Shown: positions 8,025 to 17,344, numbered from the stretch's first letter. The stretch is DNA of 64,000 bases from Lactobacillus bombicola (GCF_900112665.1 NZ_FOMN01000002.1:186001-250000); one strand, 5' to 3'. Notes: generated from the letters alone by a model not told the origin. Program-made: numbers and translations.

Positions 8025-8735
8025 ATGAATAGAAAAAAACAGCTTACTAAATATTTGACATACCTGGCAATTAGCCTTATTATCCTAGGGCTAGTTTTTA
8101 TTGGACACAATTTTAATCAAATCAAAGACAAATATGATTGGTTAACCATTAAATCAGAACAAAAATTAATGGTTCCGCTCGAAAATCAATATCCCGATTT
8201 ACCCAATGGGTGTGAAGTCACGTCATTAGCGATGCTTTTACGCTATTATGACATTAAAGTCTCCAAATTAGATTTATCCGAAAAAATCAAACATGTATCT
8301 TCCTTCTCCCAAGATGGGCGCTACCGCGGCAACCCACATGTCGGCTTTGTCGGCTACATGAGTCAAGCCAATGCTGGCTGGTGCGTTTATAATGAACCCT
8401 TAGAACAAGTGGGTCAGATATATACAAATAACATAGTCAATTTTACCGGTCATGATTTCATTCAAGTTCTGCGGTTAGTTTCACAAGGACATCCTGTATT
8501 AATTATCACGACTACTAATTTTAACCATGTTACTGACATGCAAACTTGGGTAACGGCCCAAGGTCCTGTCCATGTAACACCTTCCTCTCATGCCTGTGTA
8601 ATTACAGGCTATAACAAGGATAAACAAATCGTCTATGTTAACGATCCATTTGGCTATCAAAATAAGCCTGTATCTTGGCACGGTTTAGAAAGAAGCTTTA
8701 ATCAACAAGGCAAACAAGCTTTATATATCAACTAA
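8025..8735 (+). CDS. Membrane-anchored C39-like cysteine peptidase
   Basis: About 236 residues. One N-terminal membrane segment (residues 9-28) precedes a papain-like domain with the catalytic Cys in LPNGCEVTSLAMLL (about residue 59), a later His in SSHACVITGYN and an Asp/Asn in VNDPFGYQN. This arrangement is that of the C39-like family 2, in which the domain lies outside the membrane. I prefer the ATG at 8025 because it opens with the basic MNRKKQLTKY before the helix. An in-frame TTG at 7989 adds 12 residues, and neither start has a clear ribosome site. The target is unknown: surface proteins or bacteriocin-like peptides are possible. Confidence 0.8.
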   Translation: MNRKKQLTKYLTYLAISLIILGLVFIGHNFNQIKDKYDWLTIKSEQKLMVPLENQYPDLPNGCEVTSLAMLLRYYDIKVSKLDLSEKIKHVSSFSQDGRYRGNPHVGFVGYMSQANAGWCVYNEPLEQVGQIYTNNIVNFTGHDFIQVLRLVSQGHPVLIITTTNFNHVTDMQTWVTAQGPVHVTPSSHACVITGYNKDKQIVYVNDPFGYQNKPVSWHGLERSFNQQGKQALYIN

Positions 8736-8770
8736 AAAAGAGCAGATTCACTTAAGAAACTGCTCTTTTT
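8734..8770. terminator. Bidirectional terminator
   Basis: Arms AAAGAGCAG (8737-8745) and CTGCTCTTT (8760-8768) with A/T tracts on both sides. It ends the C39-like gene on the plus strand and the predicted small RNA on the minus strand. Confidence 0.85.
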
Positions 8771-8907
8771 ACTTAAGGCCTATTTGTTAAAATAGGTGAC
8801 CACTTCTGTTCACATCAGGTTAGTCAATCACCAACACTTCCCGTGTCTGCCATTAAAGGCGGGTGTCCTCTTATCTAAAAGGCGCAATTGCGCTTTGTCG
8901 ACTCGCA
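8735..8907 (-). ncRNA. Candidate free-standing small RNA (about 170 nt)
   Basis: A gap between convergent genes with no reading frame. It carries a near-consensus minus-strand promoter (TTTACA at 8937-8942, 17 bases, TATAAT at 8914-8919) and ends at an intrinsic terminator. The predicted RNA has consecutive helices: CUUUG/CAAAG, GCGCAAUUGCGC, CCUUUU/AAGAGG, nested ACAC-CCCG / CGGG-GUGU, GGUGA/UCACC and CCUAUUU/AAAUAGG. It does not lead into a gene, so a riboswitch is unlikely. The length would suit 6S RNA or a regulatory RNA, but I recognise no family motif and do not assign one. Confidence 0.55.
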
Positions 8908-8913
8908 AAGATT

Positions 8914-8942
8914 ATTATAGGCAACATTTACTTATTTGTAAA
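8914..8942 (-). promoter_or_regulatory. Strong promoter inside the 3' end of a ThrE-type gene
   Basis: TTTACA - 17 bases - TATAAT on the minus strand, 11 of 12 consensus bases. The -35 box overlaps the last codons of the small ThrE subunit gene, so it can only serve the RNA downstream. Confidence 0.65.
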
Positions 8943-9384
8943 TCTTTTTTATTCTAAAAAAGATTTCGACACACATATTAGATAACAACATTCCTAAGGC
9001 TATCGCCCCAGTCACAATAATTACCCGCAGAATCGCATCACTGGCACAATTAAGATTGCCAGCTGTCAATTCACGCACTGCCTGATAGGCTGGCACTCCT
9101 GGAACTAGTGACACAATTGCTGGTATATAAAAAACGGTTGCTGGACATTTTTTCTTCCGCGCAAAAATAATTCCTAAAATACCTACGGCAAATGAGCCGA
9201 ATAAATTTGCCAGCAAGCGTCCCATGTTAGCTTGCATCGCCAGCCAATAAATTAGCCAACAAATAATCCCACTAATTCCTGCTAAATTGAGCACTCGTCT
9301 AGGCACATTGTTAATAATCGCAAAGCCAAGAGAAGTAAGGTAAGCAAAAATAATATTAATAACTATTTCTAACCAGAAAGGCAT
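8932..9384 (-). CDS. Threonine/serine exporter, small subunit (ThrE_2 / DUF3815 type)
   Basis: 150 residues with about four or five membrane helices. Matches the C-terminal half of ThrE-type exporters; the GVPAYQAVRELTAGNL stretch resembles the P-G-x-x-x-x-A-x-R signature seen in both halves of this family. Together with the gene immediately upstream (one base between stop and start) it should form a two-component exporter of threonine/serine or small dicarboxylates. A full-length fused version occurs at 30035-31381. The stop codon lies within the promoter of the small RNA. Confidence 0.85.
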   Translation of the reverse strand: MPFWLEIVINIIFAYLTSLGFAIINNVPRRVLNLAGISGIICWLIYWLAMQANMGRLLANLFGSFAVGILGIIFARKKKCPATVFYIPAIVSLVPGVPAYQAVRELTAGNLNCASDAILRVIIVTGAIALGMLLSNMCVEIFFRIKKIYK

Positions 9385-9385
9385 T

Positions 9386-10162
9386 TTACGCTCCCAAAAA
9401 TTTCAAAACAATGCCAACGCCACCACCCAAAGCAAAAGCGGTTATCCCTGCCTCACATATCTTAACCATTCCCGAAAGTAAATCTCCTTTAAAAAGATCA
9501 CGCAAAGCATTAGTCAGTGCAAGTCCTGGTACTAATGGCATTATCGCTCCTGTTAAAATCTTATCAATTATCATCTGTGGAAATATATGAACCAATCCTA
9601 CAGCAACAGCTGTCATAACAATAGCTGCCACTAATTCTGATAAAAACTTAATTTTAGTATAGTGCTTAAAATAATAAAAAGAAATAAAACCAAGTGCACC
9701 AACAACTGCAGCTGCTGGGAAATCAATCCAATCATAATTATCCATAAACATTACCATTAATGTAGCACTTGCAATTGCAGCACTAAGTACTTGCAACCAT
9801 AAAGGAAAAGTGGGATAGCCACCTTGGGCAATTTTATTAACTTCCTGTCGTACCTGCTTTAAAGTAAGCTCTTGGTTTGCAAAGGAACGGGATAATGAAT
9901 TAATCCGATCGACTAGTTCAAGATTAATATTACGTTCATGAATTTGGATTGTTTGACAATAATTACCACGATCTAAACTCATAAAAATTCCAGTTGGAAC
10001 AATAAAAACGCGGGGATCAGTTTCACCTGCACTTTTGGCAATCCTAATCATTGTATCCTCGACACGATACATTTCACTGCCGCCTTCAATCATCAGTTCG
10101 CCTACTTTTAAGCAAGTATCCAATAAATCCTGATAAAAAAGTTTTTCATTTTCGTTGCCCAT
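9386..10162 (-). CDS. Threonine/serine exporter, large subunit (ThrE / DUF1212 type)
   Basis: 258 residues. The cytosolic N-terminal domain (residues 1-115) contains the family stretch LMIEGGSEMYRVEDTMIRIA, which is followed by about five membrane helices. The PLVPGLALTNALRDLFKGDLLSG segment is the family hallmark. Start ATG sits after GAGGGG, seven bases from the ABC-F stop, and the ribosome site overlaps that stop region, so the two genes are translationally linked. It probably pairs with the small subunit that follows. Why an ABC-F protein is cotranscribed is unclear. Confidence 0.88.
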   Translation of the reverse strand: MGNENEKLFYQDLLDTCLKVGELMIEGGSEMYRVEDTMIRIAKSAGETDPRVFIVPTGIFMSLDRGNYCQTIQIHERNINLELVDRINSLSRSFANQELTLKQVRQEVNKIAQGGYPTFPLWLQVLSAAIASATLMVMFMDNYDWIDFPAAAVVGALGFISFYYFKHYTKIKFLSELVAAIVMTAVAVGLVHIFPQMIIDKILTGAIMPLVPGLALTNALRDLFKGDLLSGMVKICEAGITAFALGGGVGIVLKFLGA

Positions 10163-10169
10163 TTTCCCC

Positions 10170-11717
10170 TCAAAGTTTATTCATCGTTTCAATATCAATT
10201 GTCTTATCAATCCAGTCGCCTTGGAAAAAGTCACGTTCATGGCTGACAATAATTACAGCACCAGAAAACCTAATAATAGCTTGTCTCAAGGCATCTTTTG
10301 CATCACGATCTAAATGATTTGTTGGCTCATCTAAGAAAAGTAAATTAGCCGGTTCAAACTGCATCTTAGCTAATTTGACTTTTTCTTGTTCCCCACCAGA
10401 TAATTTTTTCAATGGGCTCATTGCCTGCTGAGCAGTTACGCCTAGCCTAGCTAAAGCACTACGCAATTCTTTAGGTTTTTGCTGTTCAAATTCTTCTTGT
10501 AAATATTGTAGTGGCGTCATATTATTGTTTGGCCAAGTTAAATCTTGCTTAAAATAAGCTATTTTAGTAGCTACTGAAATTTCAAAATGCCCTGAAATCG
10601 CAGGTAACTTCCCTAACAAGGTTTTTAGCAAAGTTGATTTACCAATGCCATTAAAGCCAGTAATTGCTACTTTTTCATTACCACCAAGCGAAAAGTTAAA
10701 AGCCTGTTTCACAAGTGGTCGATCATAACCAATTACTAAATCTTGTGTTTGTAAAAGCAAATTAGCCGCGGTGGCCACATAAGGAAATTCAAATTGGACG
10801 TGCCGATTACCCTTAGGTGGATTAAGAACTTCTAGCTTAGCTAATTGCCTTTCTCGTGACTTAGCACTTTTAGCTCTTGTTCCAGCCTTGTTTTTGCGAA
10901 TATAAGCCTCAGTCTTAGCAATCTTGCGTTGCTGATTAGTGTAAGCTTTCAGATAAGTTTCTCGATTCGCCGCCTTTTGCTTCATAGCTTGCTTTAGCGT
11001 TCCCGTATAGCGGGTAATAGTACCCAAATCAATGTCAATAATGCAGTTAGCAATGCGTCCCAAAAAATCATAATCATGACTGACTACAATAAAAGCACCT
11101 GCAAATTCATTCAAGTAATTCACTAACCAGTCAATATGTGAAACATCTAAATAATTAGTTGGTTCATCTAAGACTAAAACATCCGGAGCTTGTAGTAGTA
11201 ATTTAGCTAAAATGATTTTCGAACGTTGTCCACCCGATAATTCAGATACATCATGGTCATAACCTAATTCAGCTAAGCCTAGACCCGATGCAACGCGTTC
11301 TATTTCAGTGTCAATACCATAAAAATTATGTTCTTCTAGATAAGTCTGTACTTTACCTGCTCTTTCTAGCAGGTTATTATCGCCGCTTTCTCCATACTGA
11401 ACATATAAATCATTTAATTCGTTTTCTTTTTGATAAAGTGCCGTAAAAGCTGTCTGCAAAAAAGCCCGAATTGTGACCCCAGGCGTCAATTTAGCATATT
11501 GATCAAGATAACCTACACTCACCCGATTCTGCCATTTAACCTGCCCTTCATCTGGTAAAATTTCGCCGGTTAAAATTTTAATTAAGGTTGATTTACCAAC
11601 CCCGTTTTGACCAGTAACGCCCAAATGATCCTCTTTGTTTAACACAAAATTGGCATTTTCATATAGTGTCTTATCTACAAAGTGCTGGCCTAAATTACTA
11701 ACTGTCAACAAGCTCAT
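10170..11717 (-). CDS. ABC-F family ATPase
   Basis: 515 residues with two ABC ATPase domains and no membrane helices. Walker A motifs are GQNGVGKST (residues 36-44) and GFNGIGKST; signatures are LSGGQRSKI and LSGGEQEKV. A basic linker rich in Lys and Arg (about residues 240-285) separates the domains, as in ribosome-binding ABC-F proteins. Family knowledge places these at the ribosomal E site, acting in translation or as ribosome-protection antibiotic-resistance proteins. The sequence does not decide between the two. First gene of the operon with the ThrE pair. Confidence 0.9.
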   Translation of the reverse strand: MSLLTVSNLGQHFVDKTLYENANFVLNKEDHLGVTGQNGVGKSTLIKILTGEILPDEGQVKWQNRVSVGYLDQYAKLTPGVTIRAFLQTAFTALYQKENELNDLYVQYGESGDNNLLERAGKVQTYLEEHNFYGIDTEIERVASGLGLAELGYDHDVSELSGGQRSKIILAKLLLQAPDVLVLDEPTNYLDVSHIDWLVNYLNEFAGAFIVVSHDYDFLGRIANCIIDIDLGTITRYTGTLKQAMKQKAANRETYLKAYTNQQRKIAKTEAYIRKNKAGTRAKSAKSRERQLAKLEVLNPPKGNRHVQFEFPYVATAANLLLQTQDLVIGYDRPLVKQAFNFSLGGNEKVAITGFNGIGKSTLLKTLLGKLPAISGHFEISVATKIAYFKQDLTWPNNNMTPLQYLQEEFEQQKPKELRSALARLGVTAQQAMSPLKKLSGGEQEKVKLAKMQFEPANLLFLDEPTNHLDRDAKDALRQAIIRFSGAVIIVSHERDFFQGDWIDKTIDIETMNKL

Positions 11718-11818
11718 CGTCCATCTTCCTCAATTAAAAATACACTTGCTTTAGTATATAATAAAGTCGATTTTTTAGCTTGTTTTTGATAAAAGATTAG
11801 ACAATTTCTAAAAAATTT

Positions 11819-13216
11819 TTAGTAGTACCTCTTATTTTGCGGTAAAAAAAGCGAACACGCAATTCCTACAAAAGCTAAGCAAGTTAGCAAAATAAATGCT
11901 GCATGAAATCCATTAGCAAGTGCCACTGTCTTATTAGTTGAGCTATTAGCAGTAAGTGATACTATTAGCATAGCAATTGCTGTCCCAAATGAACCCCCAA
12001 TTTGACGTAAGGTAGAAGCAGCAGCATTAGCATGTGCTGTCAAATTTGGTTTCACTAGATTAATTCCAGCAGTAAAAGTATTCATCATCGTAAATGAAAT
12101 TCCTATCATCCTGATTGCATAACATATACTAATATTTAATAGATTAGTTTGAGCATTGAAAAAAAGCATTGGTAGGGTTCCTAAAATAAGCATTGTGAAA
12201 CCAAATAATGAAATTTTTTTAACTCCTAATTTATCATATAAACTACCAGCAATAGGATTGCAAATCATCATTATAATTGCTCCTGGCATAAGAACCAATC
12301 CAGAAGTTAAGGCACTTTCAGCTCGTATGGTTTGCAAATATAGTGGCAATAAGAGTTCCACGGCTACCATTGCAATATTGCTACATGTACTTAACAAGCT
12401 ACATAGATCGAATTGCCAATTTTTAAACACTCGAACATCTAATAATGGCTGCACTAAATTTAATTGACGATGGACAAATAAAGCAAGTATAACTATGCCT
12501 AAGCCGAATAATACTAATAATATTGGTGTAACCTTACCAGTATTACCAACCTCTGAGAGAGTATACAGTGTCAACCCAAATCCAATTATTGATTCAACAA
12601 AAGAAACAAAATCCGTTGCTCTACTTTTTGGAATGGTAATATTTTTCACTACCGAAATTGCCGCAACCATGACTAGTAGGCTAGCAATACTTAATGTCAA
12701 AAACAACATACGCCAACTAAAATATTTTAGAATCAAACCAGAAATGGTTGGACCAATTGCTGGACCAAACCCAATTACTAAACCCGTAATTCCCATTGCC
12801 ATTCCGCGTTGCTCTTTAGGAAACAAAAGTAAAATTACATTTTGCGTAAATGGCATTAAACTACCAGCGGCTACCGCCTCAATCAAACGTCCCAACAATA
12901 AACATTCAAAGTTTGGAGCTGTTAAACAAATTAACGAACCAATTAAAAAAATTGACATCATTGTTAAATAATTACTTTTCAATTGAAATGATTCAAAAAT
13001 CCAAGCAGAAATAGGTATCATTAGACCAACAACTAACAAATATGCAGTAGTTAACCACTGAGCTGTTGTTTGACTAACATTTAATGAATTCATGATTGTA
13101 GGTATTGCATTATTAAGGAAGGTTTCAGCTAATAATGCTACAAATGAACCAAATAAAAGCACAATCATCATTGAATTACGACTACTTTTTGATATTTTTT
13201 TAAAATTTTGTTCCAT
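11819..13216 (-). CDS. DHA2-family MFS drug exporter (EmrB/QacA type)
   Basis: 465 residues with about 14 membrane helices. Motif A region SAWIFESFQLKSNY and motif C-like GFGPAIGPTISGLI around helix 5 place it among proton-driven DHA2 multidrug exporters. ATG start with AAAGAGGAAATT upstream. It lies 40 bases after a MarR-type regulator on the same strand, and a shared operator-like sequence precedes both genes, so the exporter is probably released from repression by a MarR ligand. Confidence 0.88.
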   Translation of the reverse strand: MEQNFKKISKSSRNSMMIVLLFGSFVALLAETFLNNAIPTIMNSLNVSQTTAQWLTTAYLLVVGLMIPISAWIFESFQLKSNYLTMMSIFLIGSLICLTAPNFECLLLGRLIEAVAAGSLMPFTQNVILLLFPKEQRGMAMGITGLVIGFGPAIGPTISGLILKYFSWRMLFLTLSIASLLVMVAAISVVKNITIPKSRATDFVSFVESIIGFGLTLYTLSEVGNTGKVTPILLVLFGLGIVILALFVHRQLNLVQPLLDVRVFKNWQFDLCSLLSTCSNIAMVAVELLLPLYLQTIRAESALTSGLVLMPGAIIMMICNPIAGSLYDKLGVKKISLFGFTMLILGTLPMLFFNAQTNLLNISICYAIRMIGISFTMMNTFTAGINLVKPNLTAHANAAASTLRQIGGSFGTAIAMLIVSLTANSSTNKTVALANGFHAAFILLTCLAFVGIACSLFLPQNKRYY

Positions 13217-13230
13217 AATTTCCTCTTTAG

Positions 13231-13244
13231 TGTAGCAAACTATA
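13231..13244 (+). promoter_or_regulatory. Putative MarR operator, copy before the exporter
   Basis: TGTAGCAAACTATA on the plus strand, 15 bases before the exporter start. Eleven of 14 bases match the copy before the regulator gene (13719-13732). Half-sites TAGT/ACTA surround it. Confidence 0.45.
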
Positions 13245-13258
13245 CTTTTGACAAATAA

Positions 13259-13702
13259 TTATTTTAAATTATTTATGATAACATCTAATATAGCAACCAG
13301 CTTATTTCTCTCACTTTCAGTTAGATGCGCGCTGATTTTATGATTAACTTCATTCATTACAGCATATATTTTATCAATTTGTGCCCGCATTAGGTCCCTT
13401 CCCTTGAGGGTTAAATTCAAAGTCACCTGCCGATGATCACTGGCTAAAAAACCGGTTTGAACCAATCCAGCATTTTCTAAGCGTCTAACAACACTACGAA
13501 TAGTTGGATGACTTAACACAAACTTGTCAGCTAATTCTTTTTGAATTATAGGTTCATTATCTGCCTCATAAAGAACAACTAAAATCATACTTTGGACACC
13601 AGTAAGACGATAATTACCAAATATACTACTCATTTGATTATTAAGCTCGCGTTCAATTAAGGTATTTGCAACTTTAATCTTTGACCCAATTTCTTTTTTC
13701 AT
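13259..13702 (-). CDS. MarR-family transcriptional regulator
   Basis: 147 residues from the ATG at 13702, which has a GTGAGGT site. A longer frame to 13831 has no ribosome site and overlaps the preceding gene, so I reject it. The winged helix spans about residues 30-110 (QKELADKFVLSHPTIRSVVRRLENAGLV, then the wing with DHRQVTLNLT), and flanking helices form the dimer interface. It probably represses itself and the drug exporter downstream through the two matching operator sequences. Confidence 0.88.
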   Translation of the reverse strand: MKKEIGSKIKVANTLIERELNNQMSSIFGNYRLTGVQSMILVVLYEADNEPIIQKELADKFVLSHPTIRSVVRRLENAGLVQTGFLASDHRQVTLNLTLKGRDLMRAQIDKIYAVMNEVNHKISAHLTESERNKLVAILDVIINNLK

Positions 13703-13718
13703 TTTTACCTCACAAATG

Positions 13719-13732
13719 TGTAGTTTACTATA
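13719..13732 (+). promoter_or_regulatory. Putative MarR operator, copy before the regulator
   Basis: TGTAGTTTACTATA, 17 bases before the marR start, containing the perfect inverted repeat TAGTTTACTA minus centre (TAGT/ACTA). Equivalent position to the site before the exporter. Confidence 0.45.
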
Positions 13733-13790
13733 TATTTTATAAAAAGCAATAGTAGCAGTAAATTTTTTAATAACCTTACTACGATTTAGC

Positions 13791-14156
13791 TTAAAGTGAT
13801 TTTCTTTCCCGTTCATACTTTTGTAGCGCATCTAAAACCCTAGGCCAATAATGTTTAGGTAAAATCAACTGTAACTTATTATTATAGATGGGGAAATCTG
13901 TTTTTTTCATTCCAGTAATTTGAGCTAAATCTTCATCTGATAAGTTAAATTCACTAGCTATGCGCTTAATTTCAACAGAGGCATGACCACGAAACCATGA
14001 CAAAATGAAAAAAATAATTGCAAAAAAACTAGCTACTAAAATTGAAAGAGATACTTTCCAGTTAAAAGAATGCTGAGCAATAAAAAAAACAGCAATAAAG
14101 GCAATTAAAGCAGAAATCAAACCATAAACTATAGGGAAAATTGATTGTTTTTTCAT
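13791..14156 (-). CDS. Two-helix membrane protein of unknown function
   Basis: 121 residues. Two membrane helices (about residues 8-28 and 34-54) are followed by a cytosolic helical domain containing an arrangement like a small HTH (FNLSDEDLAQITGMKKTDF). ATG start with GAAAGGATC. It follows the LCP gene by about 30 bases and is probably cotranscribed with it, which suggests a wall-related role; that is inference from position only. Confidence 0.7.
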   Translation of the reverse strand: MKKQSIFPIVYGLISALIAFIAVFFIAQHSFNWKVSLSILVASFFAIIFFILSWFRGHASVEIKRIASEFNLSDEDLAQITGMKKTDFPIYNNKLQLILPKHYWPRVLDALQKYERERKSL

Positions 14157-14189
14157 TTTGATCCTTTCTACTTTTTACTCAAAAAAATT

Positions 14190-15380
14190 CTATTTATCGA
14201 TTGCATTATCATTTACACTTGTATCAGCGCTACTTTGAGATTTATTATCTTCTTCACTCGAAATAACTGAATGATAGATTTGATAATTAGTAAATGGATT
14301 GGGATCTTTCCATTTAATATTATTATTTTGTTCATTCATGGTGTTCAATCGCGTTTCATCATTATCCAATACTTCTTTTGTCAGATTTAAGTTAGTACGT
14401 AGTTTATTGGAAGCTTTTTGCAGTTCACTGGTTGGAGCCACTTGAATTGATGAACCATTTATCCAAGCATCATGACCTTGAATATAATTACTATCAAGAT
14501 TTTGGGAACAATTGCGATAATTTAAGGCCAACGCTAGCATGTCATTAAAGGTCAGATTAGTTTTCACATATTTGGTAAAAATTTTGACTAGTTTGCGATA
14601 ATTGGCTACAGAGTCTACTGAAATTGCTTTATTAACGACGGCCGTAATTACTTGCCGTTGCCGCATTTGCCGGCCATAATCTCCCCGCGGATCATCATGC
14701 CGCATCCGCACATAAGCTACCGCATGACGACCATTCAAATGCTGCTTACCTTTATGAAAATCACACCAATCATAAGAAAACTTAAAGGGTACGTTAACAT
14801 CTACCCCACCAACTGCATTCACTAGATTTTTAAGCGCCTGCATGTTGACTTCCACATAATAATAAATAGGGACATTCAGAAGTGCTGATACCGTACGCAT
14901 TGAAGCGGAGCTTCCCCCAACACCATAAGCAGAATTTACCCGAAAAATATTATATTTATCACCAGGATCGCCTAAAATATTGGCTAATGTATCACGCGGA
15001 ATTGAGGTCATCGTTGCCTTACTCTTATCTGGATTAGCTGTTGCCAAGATTAAAGTATCTGAATTACCCCGATCATGGCGGCCTTCAATACCTTGATCAA
15101 CTCCCAGAATTAAAATTGAAATTGGTTGCTTATTTGCAATCCGCGCTGAAGTAGCAAAATCACCATTTTCGCCATCAATTGCACTATGCAAGGTAAAATA
15201 CATATGCGCAGCCCATGCTAGACTGCAACAAATCCCAAAAACCACAATAATACCACAAATTCTAGCAAATACATTACCTTTGTTGGTCACTTTAGGTTTA
15301 GCAAAAACTTGATTACGATAAAGATTCGTAGACGCTCTCCTTCTACGATAGTCTTCTCTACGTTTTGAATTTGGATTCAT
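14190..15380 (-). CDS. LCP-family (LytR-CpsA-Psr) wall-polymer transferase
   Basis: 396 residues. A basic cytosolic start (RRREDYRRRRAS) precedes one membrane helix (about 33-55) and an extracellular LCP domain (about 85-290). The family motifs DTLILATANPD, SIPRDT (the Arg-Asp that contacts the pyrophosphate lipid) and GRHAVAYVRMRHDDPRGDYGRQMRQRQ are all present. Family members attach teichoic acid, polysaccharide or protein glycans to peptidoglycan. The C-terminal tail of about 60 residues is Asn/Ser/Asp-rich and probably disordered. First gene of a two-gene unit. Confidence 0.93.
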   Translation of the reverse strand: MNPNSKRREDYRRRRASTNLYRNQVFAKPKVTNKGNVFARICGIIVVFGICCSLAWAAHMYFTLHSAIDGENGDFATSARIANKQPISILILGVDQGIEGRHDRGNSDTLILATANPDKSKATMTSIPRDTLANILGDPGDKYNIFRVNSAYGVGGSSASMRTVSALLNVPIYYYVEVNMQALKNLVNAVGGVDVNVPFKFSYDWCDFHKGKQHLNGRHAVAYVRMRHDDPRGDYGRQMRQRQVITAVVNKAISVDSVANYRKLVKIFTKYVKTNLTFNDMLALALNYRNCSQNLDSNYIQGHDAWINGSSIQVAPTSELQKASNKLRTNLNLTKEVLDNDETRLNTMNEQNNNIKWKDPNPFTNYQIYHSVISSEEDNKSQSSADTSVNDNAIDK

Positions 15381-15529
15381 TACTTTTATTTAATCCCTTC
15401 ATTATTTATCCATGTTTATTTGTATCACTTTCAAAGTTGAATTAGAATATTAACAAATATAATTAATAATATCTTATTTTTTGCTTTTTGGCATAATTAT
15501 TATCAAACATATATAAAGGAGAAATTTTA

Positions 15530-17335
15530 ATGACCATTCCGAAAAGAAAAGATGTACCTGTCAATCTTACTTGGGACTTAACCCGCGTTTATCAATCCGA
15601 TAATGCTTGGGAGGATGCATATAATCAGATAAAAAAAGAAATATCTACTTTAAACGATGTACAAGTTAATTTTACTAATTCCGGTCATAATCTTTATGCT
15701 GGTTTAACTAAAATATTACTAGTCCAGCGCCAACTAGAAAAAATCTATGTTTACGCTACAATGTCAAGTGATGTTGATACAACTAACGCACATTACTTAA
15801 ATTACGTTGCTCGTGCTCAAGCGATTGCCAGTGACTTTGCAGCTGCAACTGCCTTCATTAATCCCGCAATTTTAAATCTTTCTCAAGAAAAGCTGACTGC
15901 ATTCAAGCAAGAGGAGCCACGCCTTAGCGAATACGACCACTTATTAGAACAAATCGCCCAACTTAAGCCACATACACTAACTTTTGAAGAAGAAAAGCTT
16001 ATTGCCGCTGCCGGTGATGCACTAGAAACTTCTGAAAACACCTATAATGTATTAACTAATTCTGATCTGGAATATGGTTATGTCGAGAATGAGCAGCAAG
16101 AAATGGTACAACTATCTGATGGACTATACTCTGTTCTAATTCAATCCCAAAACCGTGCTGTTCGCCAAGGTGCCTTTGAATCAATGTACACTACTTATGA
16201 GCAATTTCAAAATTCACTGGCCTCAACCCTTGCAGGAGTTGTTAAAAAGCATAACTATATTGCTAAGGTTCATCATTATGATTCTGCTCAAAAAAGTGCG
16301 TTAGCTGAGAATAATATACCTTCAGTTGTTTATGACACTCTAATTAAAGCCGTGGACAAGCATCTAGATTTATTGCACCGCTACGTTAACTTACGTAAAA
16401 AAATCCTTAACCTTGATGATTTACAAATGTGGGATATGTATGTACCTTTAACGGGTAAACCTTCCCTGACATATACTTTTGAGCAAGCTAAAGCTGAGGC
16501 TAAAAAGGCCTTAATCCCTCTGGGCAATGATTATTTACGTCAAGTAGACTATCTATTTAATAATCGCGTTATTGATGTGGTTGAATCGCAACATAAGACT
16601 ACGGGAGCTTATTCAGGTGGGTCTTATGATACTGACGCATATGAGCTTTTAAATTGGGCCGATAATGTCGACTCTCTTTATACATTAGTTCATGAAACCG
16701 GACATTCGGTTCACAGTATGTTTACAAGACAAAATCAACCCTACGTCTATGGTGATTATCCCATTTTTGTCGCAGAAATTGCTTCAACCACTAATGAAAA
16801 TATTTTGACTGAGTACTTTCTTCAAAATATTACCGATCCTTTGACGCGAGCCTTCGTACTTAATTACTATCTTGATTCATTCAAAGGTACACTGTACCGG
16901 CAGACGCAATTTGCTGAATTTGAGCAATACATTCATCAAATGGATGCCCAGGGTGAACCATTAACTGCTGATTTTCTTAATAGCGCCTATGGTAAACTTA
17001 ACCAGCGCTACTATGGCAATGCAGTTGAAGTTGGTAGCGCTATTGATAAAGAATGGGCTCGTATACCACACTTCTACTATAATTTTTATGTCTATCAATA
17101 TGCAACCGGATTTGCAGCAGCTACTGCTTTGGCCAATAAGATTGTTTATGGCACAGTGCAACAAAAAGAAGCTTATATCAATTTTTTGAAATCAGGTTCT
17201 AGTAATTACCCCGTAGCAATTATGCAAGCTGCAGGTGTTGATATGACTAAGCCTGATTATTTAGAAGAAGCCTTTGCTACCTTTGCTAAACGACTTGAAG
17301 AATTTGAAACTATTGTGAATAATAATTTTAAATAA
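15530..17335 (+). CDS. pepF: Oligoendopeptidase F
   Basis: 601 residues, cytosolic M3 metallopeptidase. The zinc site is HETGHSVHS at His388-Glu389 and His392, with a Glu further on. Length and motif match PepF of lactic acid bacteria, which cleaves imported peptides of roughly 7-17 residues. ATG start with AAAGGAGAAA. Monocistronic, with an A/T-rich promoter region upstream and a strong shared terminator downstream. Confidence 0.95.
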   Translation: MTIPKRKDVPVNLTWDLTRVYQSDNAWEDAYNQIKKEISTLNDVQVNFTNSGHNLYAGLTKILLVQRQLEKIYVYATMSSDVDTTNAHYLNYVARAQAIASDFAAATAFINPAILNLSQEKLTAFKQEEPRLSEYDHLLEQIAQLKPHTLTFEEEKLIAAAGDALETSENTYNVLTNSDLEYGYVENEQQEMVQLSDGLYSVLIQSQNRAVRQGAFESMYTTYEQFQNSLASTLAGVVKKHNYIAKVHHYDSAQKSALAENNIPSVVYDTLIKAVDKHLDLLHRYVNLRKKILNLDDLQMWDMYVPLTGKPSLTYTFEQAKAEAKKALIPLGNDYLRQVDYLFNNRVIDVVESQHKTTGAYSGGSYDTDAYELLNWADNVDSLYTLVHETGHSVHSMFTRQNQPYVYGDYPIFVAEIASTTNENILTEYFLQNITDPLTRAFVLNYYLDSFKGTLYRQTQFAEFEQYIHQMDAQGEPLTADFLNSAYGKLNQRYYGNAVEVGSAIDKEWARIPHFYYNFYVYQYATGFAAATALANKIVYGTVQQKEAYINFLKSGSSNYPVAIMQAAGVDMTKPDYLEEAFATFAKRLEEFETIVNNNFK

Positions 17336-17344
17336 TATTTATAT

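Noticed and set aside
8735-8907. Riboswitch or T-box for the structured gap at 8.8 kb
   Set aside because: On the minus strand it leads into a terminator and the end of a convergent gene, so there is no downstream gene to control. No T-box GGTGG or known riboswitch core was seen.
13703-13831. N-terminal extension of the MarR protein
   Set aside because: No ribosome site, overlaps the preceding gene and crosses the putative operator; the ATG at 13702 has a good site.
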